From Simkaniaceae bacterium (GTDB lineage Bacteria > Chlamydiota > Chlamydiia > Chlamydiales > Simkaniaceae), in assembly GCA_018062315.1 (NCBI GenBank), contig JAGOSM010000002.1:1-57519 (forward strand): a stretch of DNA of 57,519 bases, written 5' to 3'. A program made the position numbers and the translations under genes. The notes under the pieces were generated by a model. It saw only the letters and a program-made list of their open reading frames with translations. It made no database searches and was not told the origin of the DNA. Positions 8,799 to 16,716 of the stretch are shown piece by piece. Each line of letters begins with the position of its first letter. Within the stretch, counting starts at the first letter, position 1.

Positions 8799-10016
8799 AT
8801 GCTAAGAATAACACCATCTCCTTTCTCTCCAATGGGCCTACCGGAAGATCCGTCTCCATTAGCGAGATTTACCCCCTCCCCTTCTCCAGATAGGATTACT
8901 CAGCTCTTTCAAGAAATCTCTCCAACACTTCCGGAAGGCTCTTTTCCATCGACCCCTGCCATGTCCGAAGTCATCCGCGCTGAATCACCTATGACTTCGG
9001 TTAGAGGGGATACTCGTAAATGGAAAATTCTCTCTCAAACGGACCTAGAAAATGGTTCTATCACCTATACTTCTCGATTAACTCCTCTAGGTGCAGGATC
9101 TTTTTCAAAAGTGTTCAAAGCCCTTGCTGTCATATTTTCTGAAGATGAAGCTACAGGAACTTATCTAGCTATGTCTCAAACTAAGAGAAGGTACTATAAC
9201 AAAGCTGCATTTGCCCTTCTTGAAAAAGTTCCCCCATGTCCCCAATTACTGGGAAGACCTCTATATACCGATGCAACCTCCTCTTCATCTAGCGTATATA
9301 CTACCATGGAACTCTTAGAAGAGCCCACCGATCTATACAAATTAATTCAATCTATAGAAGATACCCAATTACGATTTAATACATTCATCAGAGGTGTTAG
9401 AAATACTGCAATTGGGGCATCTGTCCTTCACAACCAGGACATCGTGCATCGAGATATTAAATGGGAAAATATGCACCCCAACGGCCTTTTTGATTATGAT
9501 ACTTTAATAGAAGAAGGATTCCATACATTTAAAGGAGCTCCTATAAAGATGTGCCCTCCTGAGCTCGTTATTTATCGGGAAATATCCCTGTATGATGACA
9601 AAAAATGTATTCCTGAAGAATTAGCAGACTATATTGACCAACTACTGGGTTGGTATGGAGTGGCCCCCTTTATAGCCTTCAGGGGAACTCTTCCCTCTTT
9701 AACGTATGATGATAAAAAAGAACCACTATACCCCTACACAAAAGCTGTGGATGTTTTTCTTTTAGGGATGCAGTTTGTCCGCTATTTTAGAAACAAGCAC
9801 CCTTTAACATGGGATTTTTGTAATCATTCGCACCCCTACACCGCCCTAAAGCTCCACGTAGAGCGGATGCTCAGTTTAAATCCAAATGATCGTCCTTCAA
9901 TGGAAGAATGTGCTGCCTTTTTTACCGCTCTTGAAAAGAATCTTTCTGAATCTTTAGACGAGCGCCAGAAGGAGTATCTTCGATCACAAACCCCTGTAAC
10001 AGAATCTCCTGTCTAA
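8799..10016 (+). CDS. Kinase-like protein 7, with the most canonical catalytic loop
   Basis: 405 residues from the ATG at 8799; ATG 8772 and TTG 8763 are in frame but lie on the candidate promoter. The N-terminus is Ser/Pro rich (TPSPFSPMGLPEDPSP) and disordered-looking, as in many type III substrates. Motifs are LGAGSFSKVF, HRDIKWEN (near residue 217, with the Lys of Ser/Thr kinases retained), GLFDYDTL, CPPELV, AVDVFLLGMQF and NDRPSMEE. The beta-3 lysine context is degraded (AMSQTK). Its 3' end overlaps the convergent cysS by 95 bp. This member is the best candidate for an active enzyme in the array. Confidence 0.82.
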   Translation: MLRITPSPFSPMGLPEDPSPLARFTPSPSPDRITQLFQEISPTLPEGSFPSTPAMSEVIRAESPMTSVRGDTRKWKILSQTDLENGSITYTSRLTPLGAGSFSKVFKALAVIFSEDEATGTYLAMSQTKRRYYNKAAFALLEKVPPCPQLLGRPLYTDATSSSSSVYTTMELLEEPTDLYKLIQSIEDTQLRFNTFIRGVRNTAIGASVLHNQDIVHRDIKWENMHPNGLFDYDTLIEEGFHTFKGAPIKMCPPELVIYREISLYDDKKCIPEELADYIDQLLGWYGVAPFIAFRGTLPSLTYDDKKEPLYPYTKAVDVFLLGMQFVRYFRNKHPLTWDFCNHSHPYTALKLHVERMLSLNPNDRPSMEECAAFFTALEKNLSESLDERQKEYLRSQTPVTESPV

Positions 10017-11346
10017 GCTCATCGGCCCGCTTCCACTCTTTATTAGCCCGGGCTCTTTGTCTTTCCTCAAATGCCTTTTGCACCTTTTCAGGAATAGAAA
10101 GAGGCTCTGAAGTAAAAGGAAGAAACCCGAGAACCCGATCAAAATCGTGCAGAACTCCCAGTACAAGCGAGGCCTCTTGCTCCGTAAAACATTTTTCATC
10201 CATCAAAGTATTCACTTCTCGAATCAAATCAAAGAGGGCTGCTAAAGCGGCTGAAATATTTAAATCATCTGCCAGGGCCTCTTTAAATAAGTTTTTCGCT
10301 TTTTCTAAAGGCGAAGTAATCAATGAGGTCACCGAAGTCGTCTCTTGAAATGAGGTAAGCCTTTCTATAAAAGTGTGTATCCTCTCTAGAGCATGACGAG
10401 AAGCAGATAATCCTTCAAATGTAAAATTAAGGGGGGTTCTGTAGTGGGTAGCAATCAGGAGATATCTCATCTCCCTTCCAGAAAAACCTTTCCCTAAGAC
10501 ATCTCTTAAGGTATAAAAATTGCCAAGGCTCTTGGACATTTTTTTGCCATCTACAAGAAGGTGCTCGGAATGCATCCAATGTTTGACAAAACACTGCCCT
10601 GTACATGCCTCTGACTGAGCAATTTCATTCTCATGATGAGGGAAGATATTATCTACTCCTCCCACATGAATATCAATCGTCTCTCCTAAAAGAGCCATTG
10701 CCATTGCAGAACATTCGATATGCCATCCCGGCCTACCTGGGCCAAAGGGACTCTCCCAAAAAATTAATCCATCTCTTTCCTTGTCATAGGCTTTCCATAA
10801 CACGAAATCAGAAGCAGCCTCTTTATCATACTCATCTGCTGCAACCCTGTCAGAAGCCCCTACCTTGAGATGATCTAATGTTAAATGAGAAAGGCGTCCA
10901 TAAGAAGGGAATTTTTTGATGCTAAAGTAAATGCTCCCGTCTTTGCCAACATAAGCAATCCCCTCTTGCATCAACTTTTCAATCAGTTTAATCATATTGG
11001 GGATATAATCTGTAGCTGCGGGGTAATGATCTGCAGGCTCTATATTTAAGGTTTTGATATCCTCAAAAAAAGCCTCTTTATAAATCTTAGTGAAAGCTTC
11101 TAGAGAAGTCTTCTTGCCTAAAGCCCCTCGAATGGTTTTATCATCCACATCTGTCAAATTCATCACATGGTCCACTTCCATTCCCAACCATTTTAAAGTC
11201 CGTTTTAAAAGATCTTCAAATACATAGGTGCGGAGATTCCCAATATGGGCAAAATTGTACACTGTAGGACCACATGTGTAGAGCTTAACCTCTCTTTTAG
11301 CAAAGGGAACTTTTGTTCTTGATTCGGTGTTATACAGTTTGAGCAT
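9922..11346 (-). CDS. cysS: Cysteinyl-tRNA synthetase
   Basis: Class I cysteinyl-tRNA synthetase of 474 residues, a typical length; charges tRNA-Cys. The N-terminus has the zinc Cys and signature TCGPTVYNFAHIGNLRTY (HIGH as HIGN). Later come WHIECSAMA and GGVDNIFPHHENE (zinc and active-site residues) and the KMSKS loop KKMSKSLGNFYTL. The C-terminal DALR-like helical region is complete. The start overlaps the end of the upstream acyltransferase-ligase gene by 17 bp, implying one operon. The 3' end runs 95 bp into the opposite-strand kinase-like gene 7, so the kinase array abuts cysS without a spacer. Confidence 0.97.
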   Translation of the reverse strand: MLKLYNTESRTKVPFAKREVKLYTCGPTVYNFAHIGNLRTYVFEDLLKRTLKWLGMEVDHVMNLTDVDDKTIRGALGKKTSLEAFTKIYKEAFFEDIKTLNIEPADHYPAATDYIPNMIKLIEKLMQEGIAYVGKDGSIYFSIKKFPSYGRLSHLTLDHLKVGASDRVAADEYDKEAASDFVLWKAYDKERDGLIFWESPFGPGRPGWHIECSAMAMALLGETIDIHVGGVDNIFPHHENEIAQSEACTGQCFVKHWMHSEHLLVDGKKMSKSLGNFYTLRDVLGKGFSGREMRYLLIATHYRTPLNFTFEGLSASRHALERIHTFIERLTSFQETTSVTSLITSPLEKAKNLFKEALADDLNISAALAALFDLIREVNTLMDEKCFTEQEASLVLGVLHDFDRVLGFLPFTSEPLSIPEKVQKAFEERQRARANKEWKRADELRQEILLQGFVIEDTPSGARLKIQKDSFQER

Positions 11347-13948
11347 ACATCTCTTCTAATTTACGAAAATGGACTTTACCTGTTCCTGTAAGGGGAACTT
11401 CTTTAATCTGACGCACTTCACTCACTTTGACAATCCGAGCAAATCCCGAATTTTTGAGAGCGTTATTCACTTTTTCCTTCGATAAGGGAAACGTAGCAAA
11501 AAGGATCAGTTGCGGCTTATCCCCTTCGGTTGCAATCATAGCAAGGGAAGGGCGCTCTTCATTGACGGGATACCAATTTTCAAGACGAGCCCTTTCACAA
11601 AGTTCATCTTCAAGGGCCCCTAAACTGATCATCTCCCCTCCAATTTTAACAAACCGCTTGATGCGGCCCCCTAAAATGAGATTTCCCTCTTTATCGATAT
11701 GTCCAATATCTCCAGAGCGATACCAACGCTTTCCTCTGATTTCAACAAACGGATTTTTTGCTGTAGGGCTCATGTATCCCCCAAAAACAGAAGGACCTCG
11801 AATGCAAATTTCCCCCTCTCCTTGGATAGGGCGCAATGTTTCAGGATCAATAGTGCACAGTTCCACTCCAGGAAGGGGTTTTCCTACTCCCTTTCTTTCA
11901 TCTCCAGGATAAACTAAAGAAACCATAGGGGAACACTCGGTAATCCCATACCCCTCAATCATCGGCTTTCCAAGATGATCTGCCGTTTGAAAGAGCTCTT
12001 GAGGAGCTTTTTCAGCTCCTACAACAAAAAGACGAACCGAATTCAGCTCTTCTGCCGTGGCTACCCGAAATAAATTTTTCATAAAACTAGGAGCTAAAGC
12101 CACAATAGTTACCTTCCAATGACTGATATCTCTTGCCATTGCCTGATTATCCGTAGGATCTGGAGAAAAGAATACCCGCAGCCCTGCTAAAAGGGGAAGG
12201 AGTCCCGTCACCGACGATCCAAAAGAATGAAAAGGGGGTAGAACCCCATAGATAATATCAGAAGAGTGGAGATCTACTGCCGATAAAGCGGCCATCTGAT
12301 TTTGTAATAAATTGCGGTGTGAGAGGGGAACTGCCTTAGGATAGGTTTCTGTTCCACTCGTAAATAAAAGGAGGGCAGGATCATTTTCATTTAAATCATC
12401 ATAAGAAGGACTCCTTGAAAAAAGGGCTCTTAATTTATCTTTAAATGTAATCCCCTCTTTAACATCTTCTAAAAAGAGCAACTTATCCTCTAAAAGGCCC
12501 AAATCAAGCCCCTCTACCTTGTCAATAAATTTGCGCGAAGAGAGAACAACCTTAAGCCCTAGAAGTTTTTGTGCATAATTCAAAGAGCGAACCCCTGCAG
12601 TCCAATTGAGCATCACAGGTAGCTTTCTAGCAACTAAGATGGCCATTAAGGTGAGATAGGTCCCAACAGAAGAGGGAAGGAGAATCCCAATGTAGTCCCC
12701 TGGCATTTTCTCAATTTTTTTAGACATGATTAGGACGGCCAATTTCATCCTTTTATAGCTCATGACCCCCGTATTTTGATCGGCACAACACGCATGGGAT
12801 CCCATCCGCTTACAAATATTAAAAAAGGCTTCCTGAACAAGGGCCCCTTTAGGGGGCTGAACAGCAGGCCTATGGAGTTCGTGAGGCCATTTTCCGGTTG
12901 GAGCAAGGGAAGGATCTCCCCTACTCCCCCTTTTACCAAGGGCCACTTCAAAAAGGTCAAAAACTGTATTGAGCTCACCTGGGGGAACTTCTCCAATATC
13001 ATACCTTTCATCTAAAAAGGCATGGAGGTTGGCTATATCTAGTGAATCAAGACCGAGATCAGCAGAAAGATCCATCTCATCATTGAAATGACTTTGACCT
13101 GAAATTTCTGTAAGCTGTTGAAACACAATTTGTCTCATTTCATTAGGGACGCTGAGGTTCCCCTCTTTTTTCTCCTTTCGATCCTGCCTTGTCACCTGAG
13201 GAAGATCCTCTTTATAAAAAGCATGTGAAATGAGGGTTAACGGATCTTCTTTTTCTCGATAGAAGGCATCGAGGTACTGATTAAATTCTAAGCGAGATTT
13301 CCCACGAGGCAAGTCCTCTTTTGGCACCTTAATGTCAATTTCAACCCGCCTTTTAGGAACAAAGAAAATCCCGTTTTTTAAGATAATCCGAATCCCTTTC
13401 AATAAAGTTTTCCAAAAAGGGGGAACAAACCCGGTAAGGGCTCTTGAAAAAATGGACCCCCAAAGCCCCCTGATATGAATCAGTACGATCCTCGATTCGG
13501 GACATTCACTGATTAAAGTGTGAACAAGGGAACTGCCCCCCACCGCATCCTTATCATGCCGCTGCAGGTGACCCGAAGGGTAAATGAGAAAATTATCTCC
13601 CTTGGCGAGCCCTTTTTTAACCTCTTCAATGACCTGATCTACCTGTTTCATCTTCCACTTAGAAGAAGAGGTATCAAAATTAGGGACGGGGATGGAACGG
13701 GTCGCTTTCATAAAGAAATGGCCCCCCCTCATATGATAGAAGTAATCGACAACAAGAGGTCTCGGTTGAAATTTTTTCCCAAGAAGATCGTAAATGATCA
13801 GGGGGTCCACTTCCGCAGGGTGGTTTGGACAAAAAATCAAGCCTCCACCCTCAATTGTATCGAGAGCTCCTTTATCGTAAATAATGCGATAGCGCAGTCT
13901 AACGATGAGAGAAAGAAGAATCCTTAAAAAACGATGTATAAAATTCAT
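11330..13948 (-). CDS. aas: PlsC acyltransferase - acyl carrier protein - acyl-ACP/CoA ligase fusion (Aas-like)
   Basis: 872 residues from the ATG at 13948; an in-frame TTG at 13966 would lie within the promoter. Three domains are visible. An N-terminal PlsC-type lysophospholipid acyltransferase follows a hydrophobic segment and carries NHPAEVD (HX4D) and YPSGHLQR. A middle acyl carrier protein domain (about residues 275-340) has the phosphopantetheine site LGLDSLD. A C-terminal AMP-binding ligase has LLFTSGTETYPKAV, YGITECSP, YRSGDIGHID and a C-terminal TGTGK lysine. Aas of E. coli joins only the first and third domains. It probably activates host or recycled fatty acids and acylates lysophospholipids at the inner membrane. 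It is upstream of and overlaps cysS. Confidence 0.9.
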   Translation of the reverse strand: MNFIHRFLRILLSLIVRLRYRIIYDKGALDTIEGGGLIFCPNHPAEVDPLIIYDLLGKKFQPRPLVVDYFYHMRGGHFFMKATRSIPVPNFDTSSSKWKMKQVDQVIEEVKKGLAKGDNFLIYPSGHLQRHDKDAVGGSSLVHTLISECPESRIVLIHIRGLWGSIFSRALTGFVPPFWKTLLKGIRIILKNGIFFVPKRRVEIDIKVPKEDLPRGKSRLEFNQYLDAFYREKEDPLTLISHAFYKEDLPQVTRQDRKEKKEGNLSVPNEMRQIVFQQLTEISGQSHFNDEMDLSADLGLDSLDIANLHAFLDERYDIGEVPPGELNTVFDLFEVALGKRGSRGDPSLAPTGKWPHELHRPAVQPPKGALVQEAFFNICKRMGSHACCADQNTGVMSYKRMKLAVLIMSKKIEKMPGDYIGILLPSSVGTYLTLMAILVARKLPVMLNWTAGVRSLNYAQKLLGLKVVLSSRKFIDKVEGLDLGLLEDKLLFLEDVKEGITFKDKLRALFSRSPSYDDLNENDPALLLFTSGTETYPKAVPLSHRNLLQNQMAALSAVDLHSSDIIYGVLPPFHSFGSSVTGLLPLLAGLRVFFSPDPTDNQAMARDISHWKVTIVALAPSFMKNLFRVATAEELNSVRLFVVGAEKAPQELFQTADHLGKPMIEGYGITECSPMVSLVYPGDERKGVGKPLPGVELCTIDPETLRPIQGEGEICIRGPSVFGGYMSPTAKNPFVEIRGKRWYRSGDIGHIDKEGNLILGGRIKRFVKIGGEMISLGALEDELCERARLENWYPVNEERPSLAMIATEGDKPQLILFATFPLSKEKVNNALKNSGFARIVKVSEVRQIKEVPLTGTGKVHFRKLEEMYAQTV

Positions 13949-13954
13949 GGAGCC

Positions 13955-13982
13955 AGTATACCACAATCAAAAATGGTTGCAA
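13955..13982 (-). promoter_or_regulatory. Promoter of the aas-like gene
   Basis: On the minus strand, TTGCAA (13977-13982), a 16-bp spacer and TATACT (13955-13960). Only six bases separate the -10 box from the ATG at 13948, so the predicted transcript would begin at or next to the start codon (leaderless). Confidence 0.55.
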
Positions 13983-13996
13983 ATTAAAAAAATAAG

Positions 13997-14025
13997 TTGA
14001 CTTTACGGGGAGAACCTTTTAAAAA
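13997..14025 (+). promoter_or_regulatory. Candidate promoter of the 62-residue basic protein
   Basis: TTGACT at 13997-14002 and TAAAAA at 14020-14025 with a 17-bp spacer, diverging from the aas promoter. A strong ribosome site (AGGAGG, 7 bases before the ATG) follows. Confidence 0.4.
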
Positions 14026-14057
14026 TAGTAATAAACCGACTTGTAGGAGGTCATTTC

Positions 14058-14246
14058 ATGAAACCAGTTTCAAGATCAGGTGAAACCCCAGCCCCTAAGC
14101 ATCACGGCATCCAGAAAGTTGCAAAGCGGATCCCTTTCCCTGAGTATCAACCCTATTCCCCTCCCCTCAGTAAGCATCAGATTACAAAGGGAAAGAAGAT
14201 CGATGCTCGGATTGCTAACATATCAAAAAGAAAGCTCGCTGCATAA
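14058..14246 (+). CDS. Small basic protein of 62 residues, unknown
   Basis: The family is not recognised. The case for a real gene is a very good ribosome site (TAGGAGGT, 7-base spacing), a plausible sigma-66-type promoter and a clean intergenic position. The product is short, Lys/Arg/His rich and Pro rich (KHHGIQKVAKRIPFPEYQPY in the middle; C-terminus NISKRKLAA) with no hydrophobic segment. The charge would suit nucleic-acid binding or a small secreted protein, but neither is shown. The 3' end overlaps the convergent NUDIX gene by 24 bp. Confidence 0.6.
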   Translation: MKPVSRSGETPAPKHHGIQKVAKRIPFPEYQPYSPPLSKHQITKGKKIDARIANISKRKLAA

Positions 14247-14597
14247 TTTGATCCCAACCGCCTTAGCTTCGGGATAGGTCAATTTCTCTACGAGGTCTTC
14301 AGGAGCGACCCATCGCCCCTCCAAGATCTCTTTTGCCTGAAGTAAAAGAACTCCTTCCACAAAGGCAGGGAAAAAGAAAATCTGTTTATTGACCCTTTGT
14401 TCAATAAAAGGAGCATCTTGAAGAAGCTGAACAACTTTAAGACCTGTCTCTTCAAATAATTCGCGGGAGGCCGTTTCTAAAGGAGTCTCCCCCTGTTCTG
14501 GACGCCCCTTTGGAAACCCCCAATGTCCCCCATTCACATGTTTGATGATCAAAATCTTCCCATTATGAATAGGAATAATCCCATACGCTTTAATCAT
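14223..14597 (-). CDS. NUDIX hydrolase (Ap4A hydrolase/MutT type)
   Basis: 124 residues from the ATG at 14597, which overlaps the fabF stop by 8 bp; an upstream in-frame start at 14639 would lie deep inside fabF. The NUDIX box is complete: GRPEQGETPLETASREL followed by FEETGL, with the catalytic REXXEE core. The GHWGFPKGRPE lead-in is typical of diadenosine-tetraphosphate hydrolases. It probably removes Ap4A or damaged nucleotides in the cytoplasm. From memory, Chlamydia trachomatis has a NUDIX gene (CT771) beside fabF (CT770), which supports orthology. Confidence 0.9.
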   Translation of the reverse strand: MIKAYGIIPIHNGKILIIKHVNGGHWGFPKGRPEQGETPLETASRELFEETGLKVVQLLQDAPFIEQRVNKQIFFFPAFVEGVLLLQAKEILEGRWVAPEDLVEKLTYPEAKAVGIKLCSELSF

Positions 14598-15846
14598 AAC
14601 GGCCAAAGACAATAGAGGCATTATGCCCCCCAAATCCAAATGAATTATTCAAAGCTACTCTGACGGGGTGTTTAATCGCTTTTCCGGGAACCACATCAAT
14701 TCCTTCAAGTTCGGGTTCTGGATTTTCTAGATTGAGGGTAGGGTGGAGCTGTCCTGTTTGAATCGCTTTAATGGTGATTACTGACTCAAAACCCCCTGCG
14801 GCGCCCAAACCATGACCAATTAAAGATTTTGAACCATTGACTTTCATTTTCGCTAGATGATGTTTAGGAAAGACGAGTTTCATCCCCCTCACTTCACAAA
14901 GGTCCCCTACAAGGGTCGAGGTTGCATGGGCATTGATATAGTCCACGTCCTCAGGCTGTATATTTCCATCTTGAAGAGCCAGTTTCATGCACTCAGCTAC
15001 CATAGATCCATCTGATCTCGGTTCCGTGATATGATACGCATCTGCGTTCATCCCCCCTCCCAAATACTCGGCGAGAATAGGAACGCCTCTTCTTAAAGCA
15101 CTTTCTTCAGTTTCAAGAACAAGGACTCCAGCCCCTTCTCCCATCACAAATCCATCACGTCCTAAATCCCAAGGTCTAGAAGCTGCTTGAGGATCATCAT
15201 TTCTTTCTGATAAGGCTTTACATGCTACAAACCCGGAAAGGCCAATGAGGTTAATCGGAGCTTCCGCCCCACCACACACCATGATATCGGCATCGCCCCG
15301 TCTAATATGATTGGCTGCAGCAATAATGCTATGGGTCGCTGTTGCGCAAGCTGTTGATATAGAATAGTTTGGACCAGTAAACCCAAAATCCATCGAGAGG
15401 ATGGCCCCTCCCATATTGGTAATAATATAAGGAACAAAAAAGGGAGTTAAACGACTGAATCCCTTTTCAAGGACAGTTTGCACCCCATCAGAAAAGACCT
15501 TCATCCCCCCCATACCAGAACTAATGAGAACCCCCACTCTATGGGGATTCACTCCATTGAGATTTTGGGGAGTAATTCCACTCATCTCTAGAGCTTTTTT
15601 TCCAGCAACAACACTATAACGGACAAAAGGGTCGACACGCCTTGCTTGTTTTTTATCGAGGTACCCCTCGCAATCCAAATCTTTCACTTCAGCAGCAAAG
15701 CGAGTGGGAAACTCGCTGACGTCTAATGATTCTATCGGCCTTACTCCACTTTCTCCTTGCAAAAGTTTGGAATAAAACTGATCTACATCAGTGCCAAAAC
15801 AGGAAACAATTCCCATTCCGGTTACGACCACTTTTTTTTGATTCAT
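14590..15846 (-). CDS. fabF: 3-oxoacyl-ACP synthase II (KAS II)
   Basis: 418 residues, the usual length; condenses malonyl-ACP with acyl-ACP in fatty-acid elongation. The thiolase-fold triad is visible: Cys in STACATATHS, His in NAHATSTLVGD and His in NSFGFGGHNAS. KXXXGH-type context is in GSKSLIGHGLGAAGG. It sits between rsfS (4-bp start/stop overlap) and the NUDIX gene (8-bp overlap) in one minus-strand operon. The order matches chlamydial genomes as remembered. Confidence 0.97.
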   Translation of the reverse strand: MNQKKVVVTGMGIVSCFGTDVDQFYSKLLQGESGVRPIESLDVSEFPTRFAAEVKDLDCEGYLDKKQARRVDPFVRYSVVAGKKALEMSGITPQNLNGVNPHRVGVLISSGMGGMKVFSDGVQTVLEKGFSRLTPFFVPYIITNMGGAILSMDFGFTGPNYSISTACATATHSIIAAANHIRRGDADIMVCGGAEAPINLIGLSGFVACKALSERNDDPQAASRPWDLGRDGFVMGEGAGVLVLETEESALRRGVPILAEYLGGGMNADAYHITEPRSDGSMVAECMKLALQDGNIQPEDVDYINAHATSTLVGDLCEVRGMKLVFPKHHLAKMKVNGSKSLIGHGLGAAGGFESVITIKAIQTGQLHPTLNLENPEPELEGIDVVPGKAIKHPVRVALNNSFGFGGHNASIVFGRYD

Positions 15847-16208
15847 GTCACCTTGGTTCCTAGGTTCAATTCGAGAAGATTCCCATCAGACCAAAGTCTT
15901 TCGAGCTGATATCTTCTTCTCATTTCGGGCATAAAAAGATGAACAGCAATGACCCCAAAATCGAGGACAACCCAATCGCCATGGCTACGTCCTTCGGTGT
16001 GTATCGGTGGGCTTCCCGCTTCGTCCATCGCAGCTTCCACTTCTCTTGCAATTGCAATGACATGTCGATCGACAGTTCCTTCTGCAATCACAACTACATC
16101 TGCTGTTGAAGCAACTTCAGAAACATCCATTGCAAGGATATTTATCCCTTTTTTATCATAAATTGCTTTAGCAATTAAATTAACTAGTGGCAGTATTTCT
16201 TTATTCAT
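15843..16208 (-). CDS. rsfS: Ribosomal silencing factor RsfS
   Basis: 121 residues of the RsfS/YbeB/Iojap family, which binds ribosomal protein uL14 and blocks 30S-50S joining under starvation. The family core is clear: WVVLDFGVIAVHLFMPEMR, followed by YQLERLW, and EGRSHGDW just before. Overlaps: 4 bp with fabF downstream and 8 bp with the nadD coding end upstream. The neighbourhood nadD-rsfS is common in bacteria and supports both calls. Confidence 0.95.
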   Translation of the reverse strand: MNKEILPLVNLIAKAIYDKKGINILAMDVSEVASTADVVVIAEGTVDRHVIAIAREVEAAMDEAGSPPIHTEGRSHGDWVVLDFGVIAVHLFMPEMRRRYQLERLWSDGNLLELNLGTKVT

Positions 16209-16716
16209 AATGGGCAGAGTATAATTGATGTTCCAGAATGTAGTCTAGGACTTTCTCGTCGAGTTCAGAGGAACAATCTTCCCCATTTTTCAATTTTTTT
16301 CTTAAGACACGACTCCGTTCTCCAGTGCGAGGCCCTATCAAAGGGGGGGCAAGCTTTAAAAGGAGCTCTGATTCCTTCCATTGAGATAGGGTAGAGACTT
16401 CATCTTCACTTAAAATTAAACGAAAGTGTTGATGCCCTGTTTCCATGAGAAAGCGGATGGTATCAATGGTATAGGAGGGAGGTGGCCGCTTTAACTCACA
16501 GTCTGTCAAAAGAAAATGGGATTCATTCCCCATTGCTAATTTAATCATATTGAGCCGATGTTCCCCTTCCGTAGGGGGTGGGTTCCCCATTTTAAAAGGG
16601 GAAATGGATGCGGGGCAAAAGAGAACACGGTCAACGAATTGGAGTGCCCATTTGGCTAAAAGGAGATGCCCCTTGTGAATAGGGTCAAATGTACCTCCAA
16701 AAAAACCATAGATCAT
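16201..16716 (-). CDS. nadD: Nicotinate-nucleotide adenylyltransferase
   Basis: 171 residues from the ATG at 16716, chosen because it forms an ATGA overlap with the upstream stop and puts the nucleotide site at the N-terminus; an in-frame start at 16737 lies inside the previous gene. The nucleotidylyltransferase motif GGTFDPIHKGHL is present, the C-terminal ISSTXXR-like region reads GERSRVLRKKL. It makes deamido-NAD from NaMN and ATP. From memory, Chlamydiaceae lack a complete NAD route and rely on import; its presence here fits a less reduced environmental chlamydia. Confidence 0.92.
   Translation of the reverse strand: MIYGFFGGTFDPIHKGHLLLAKWALQFVDRVLFCPASISPFKMGNPPPTEGEHRLNMIKLAMGNESHFLLTDCELKRPPPSYTIDTIRFLMETGHQHFRLILSEDEVSTLSQWKESELLLKLAPPLIGPRTGERSRVLRKKLKNGEDCSSELDEKVLDYILEHQLYSAHYE

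Noticed and set aside
11427-11912. Plus-strand 161-codon frame opposite the ligase domain
   Set aside because: Shadow of the aas coding sequence; no ribosome site and low-complexity Ser/Arg composition.
13964-13966. TTG codon as start of the aas-like gene
   Set aside because: It overlaps the spacer and -10 region; the ATG at 13948 is better placed and starts with the usual membrane segment.
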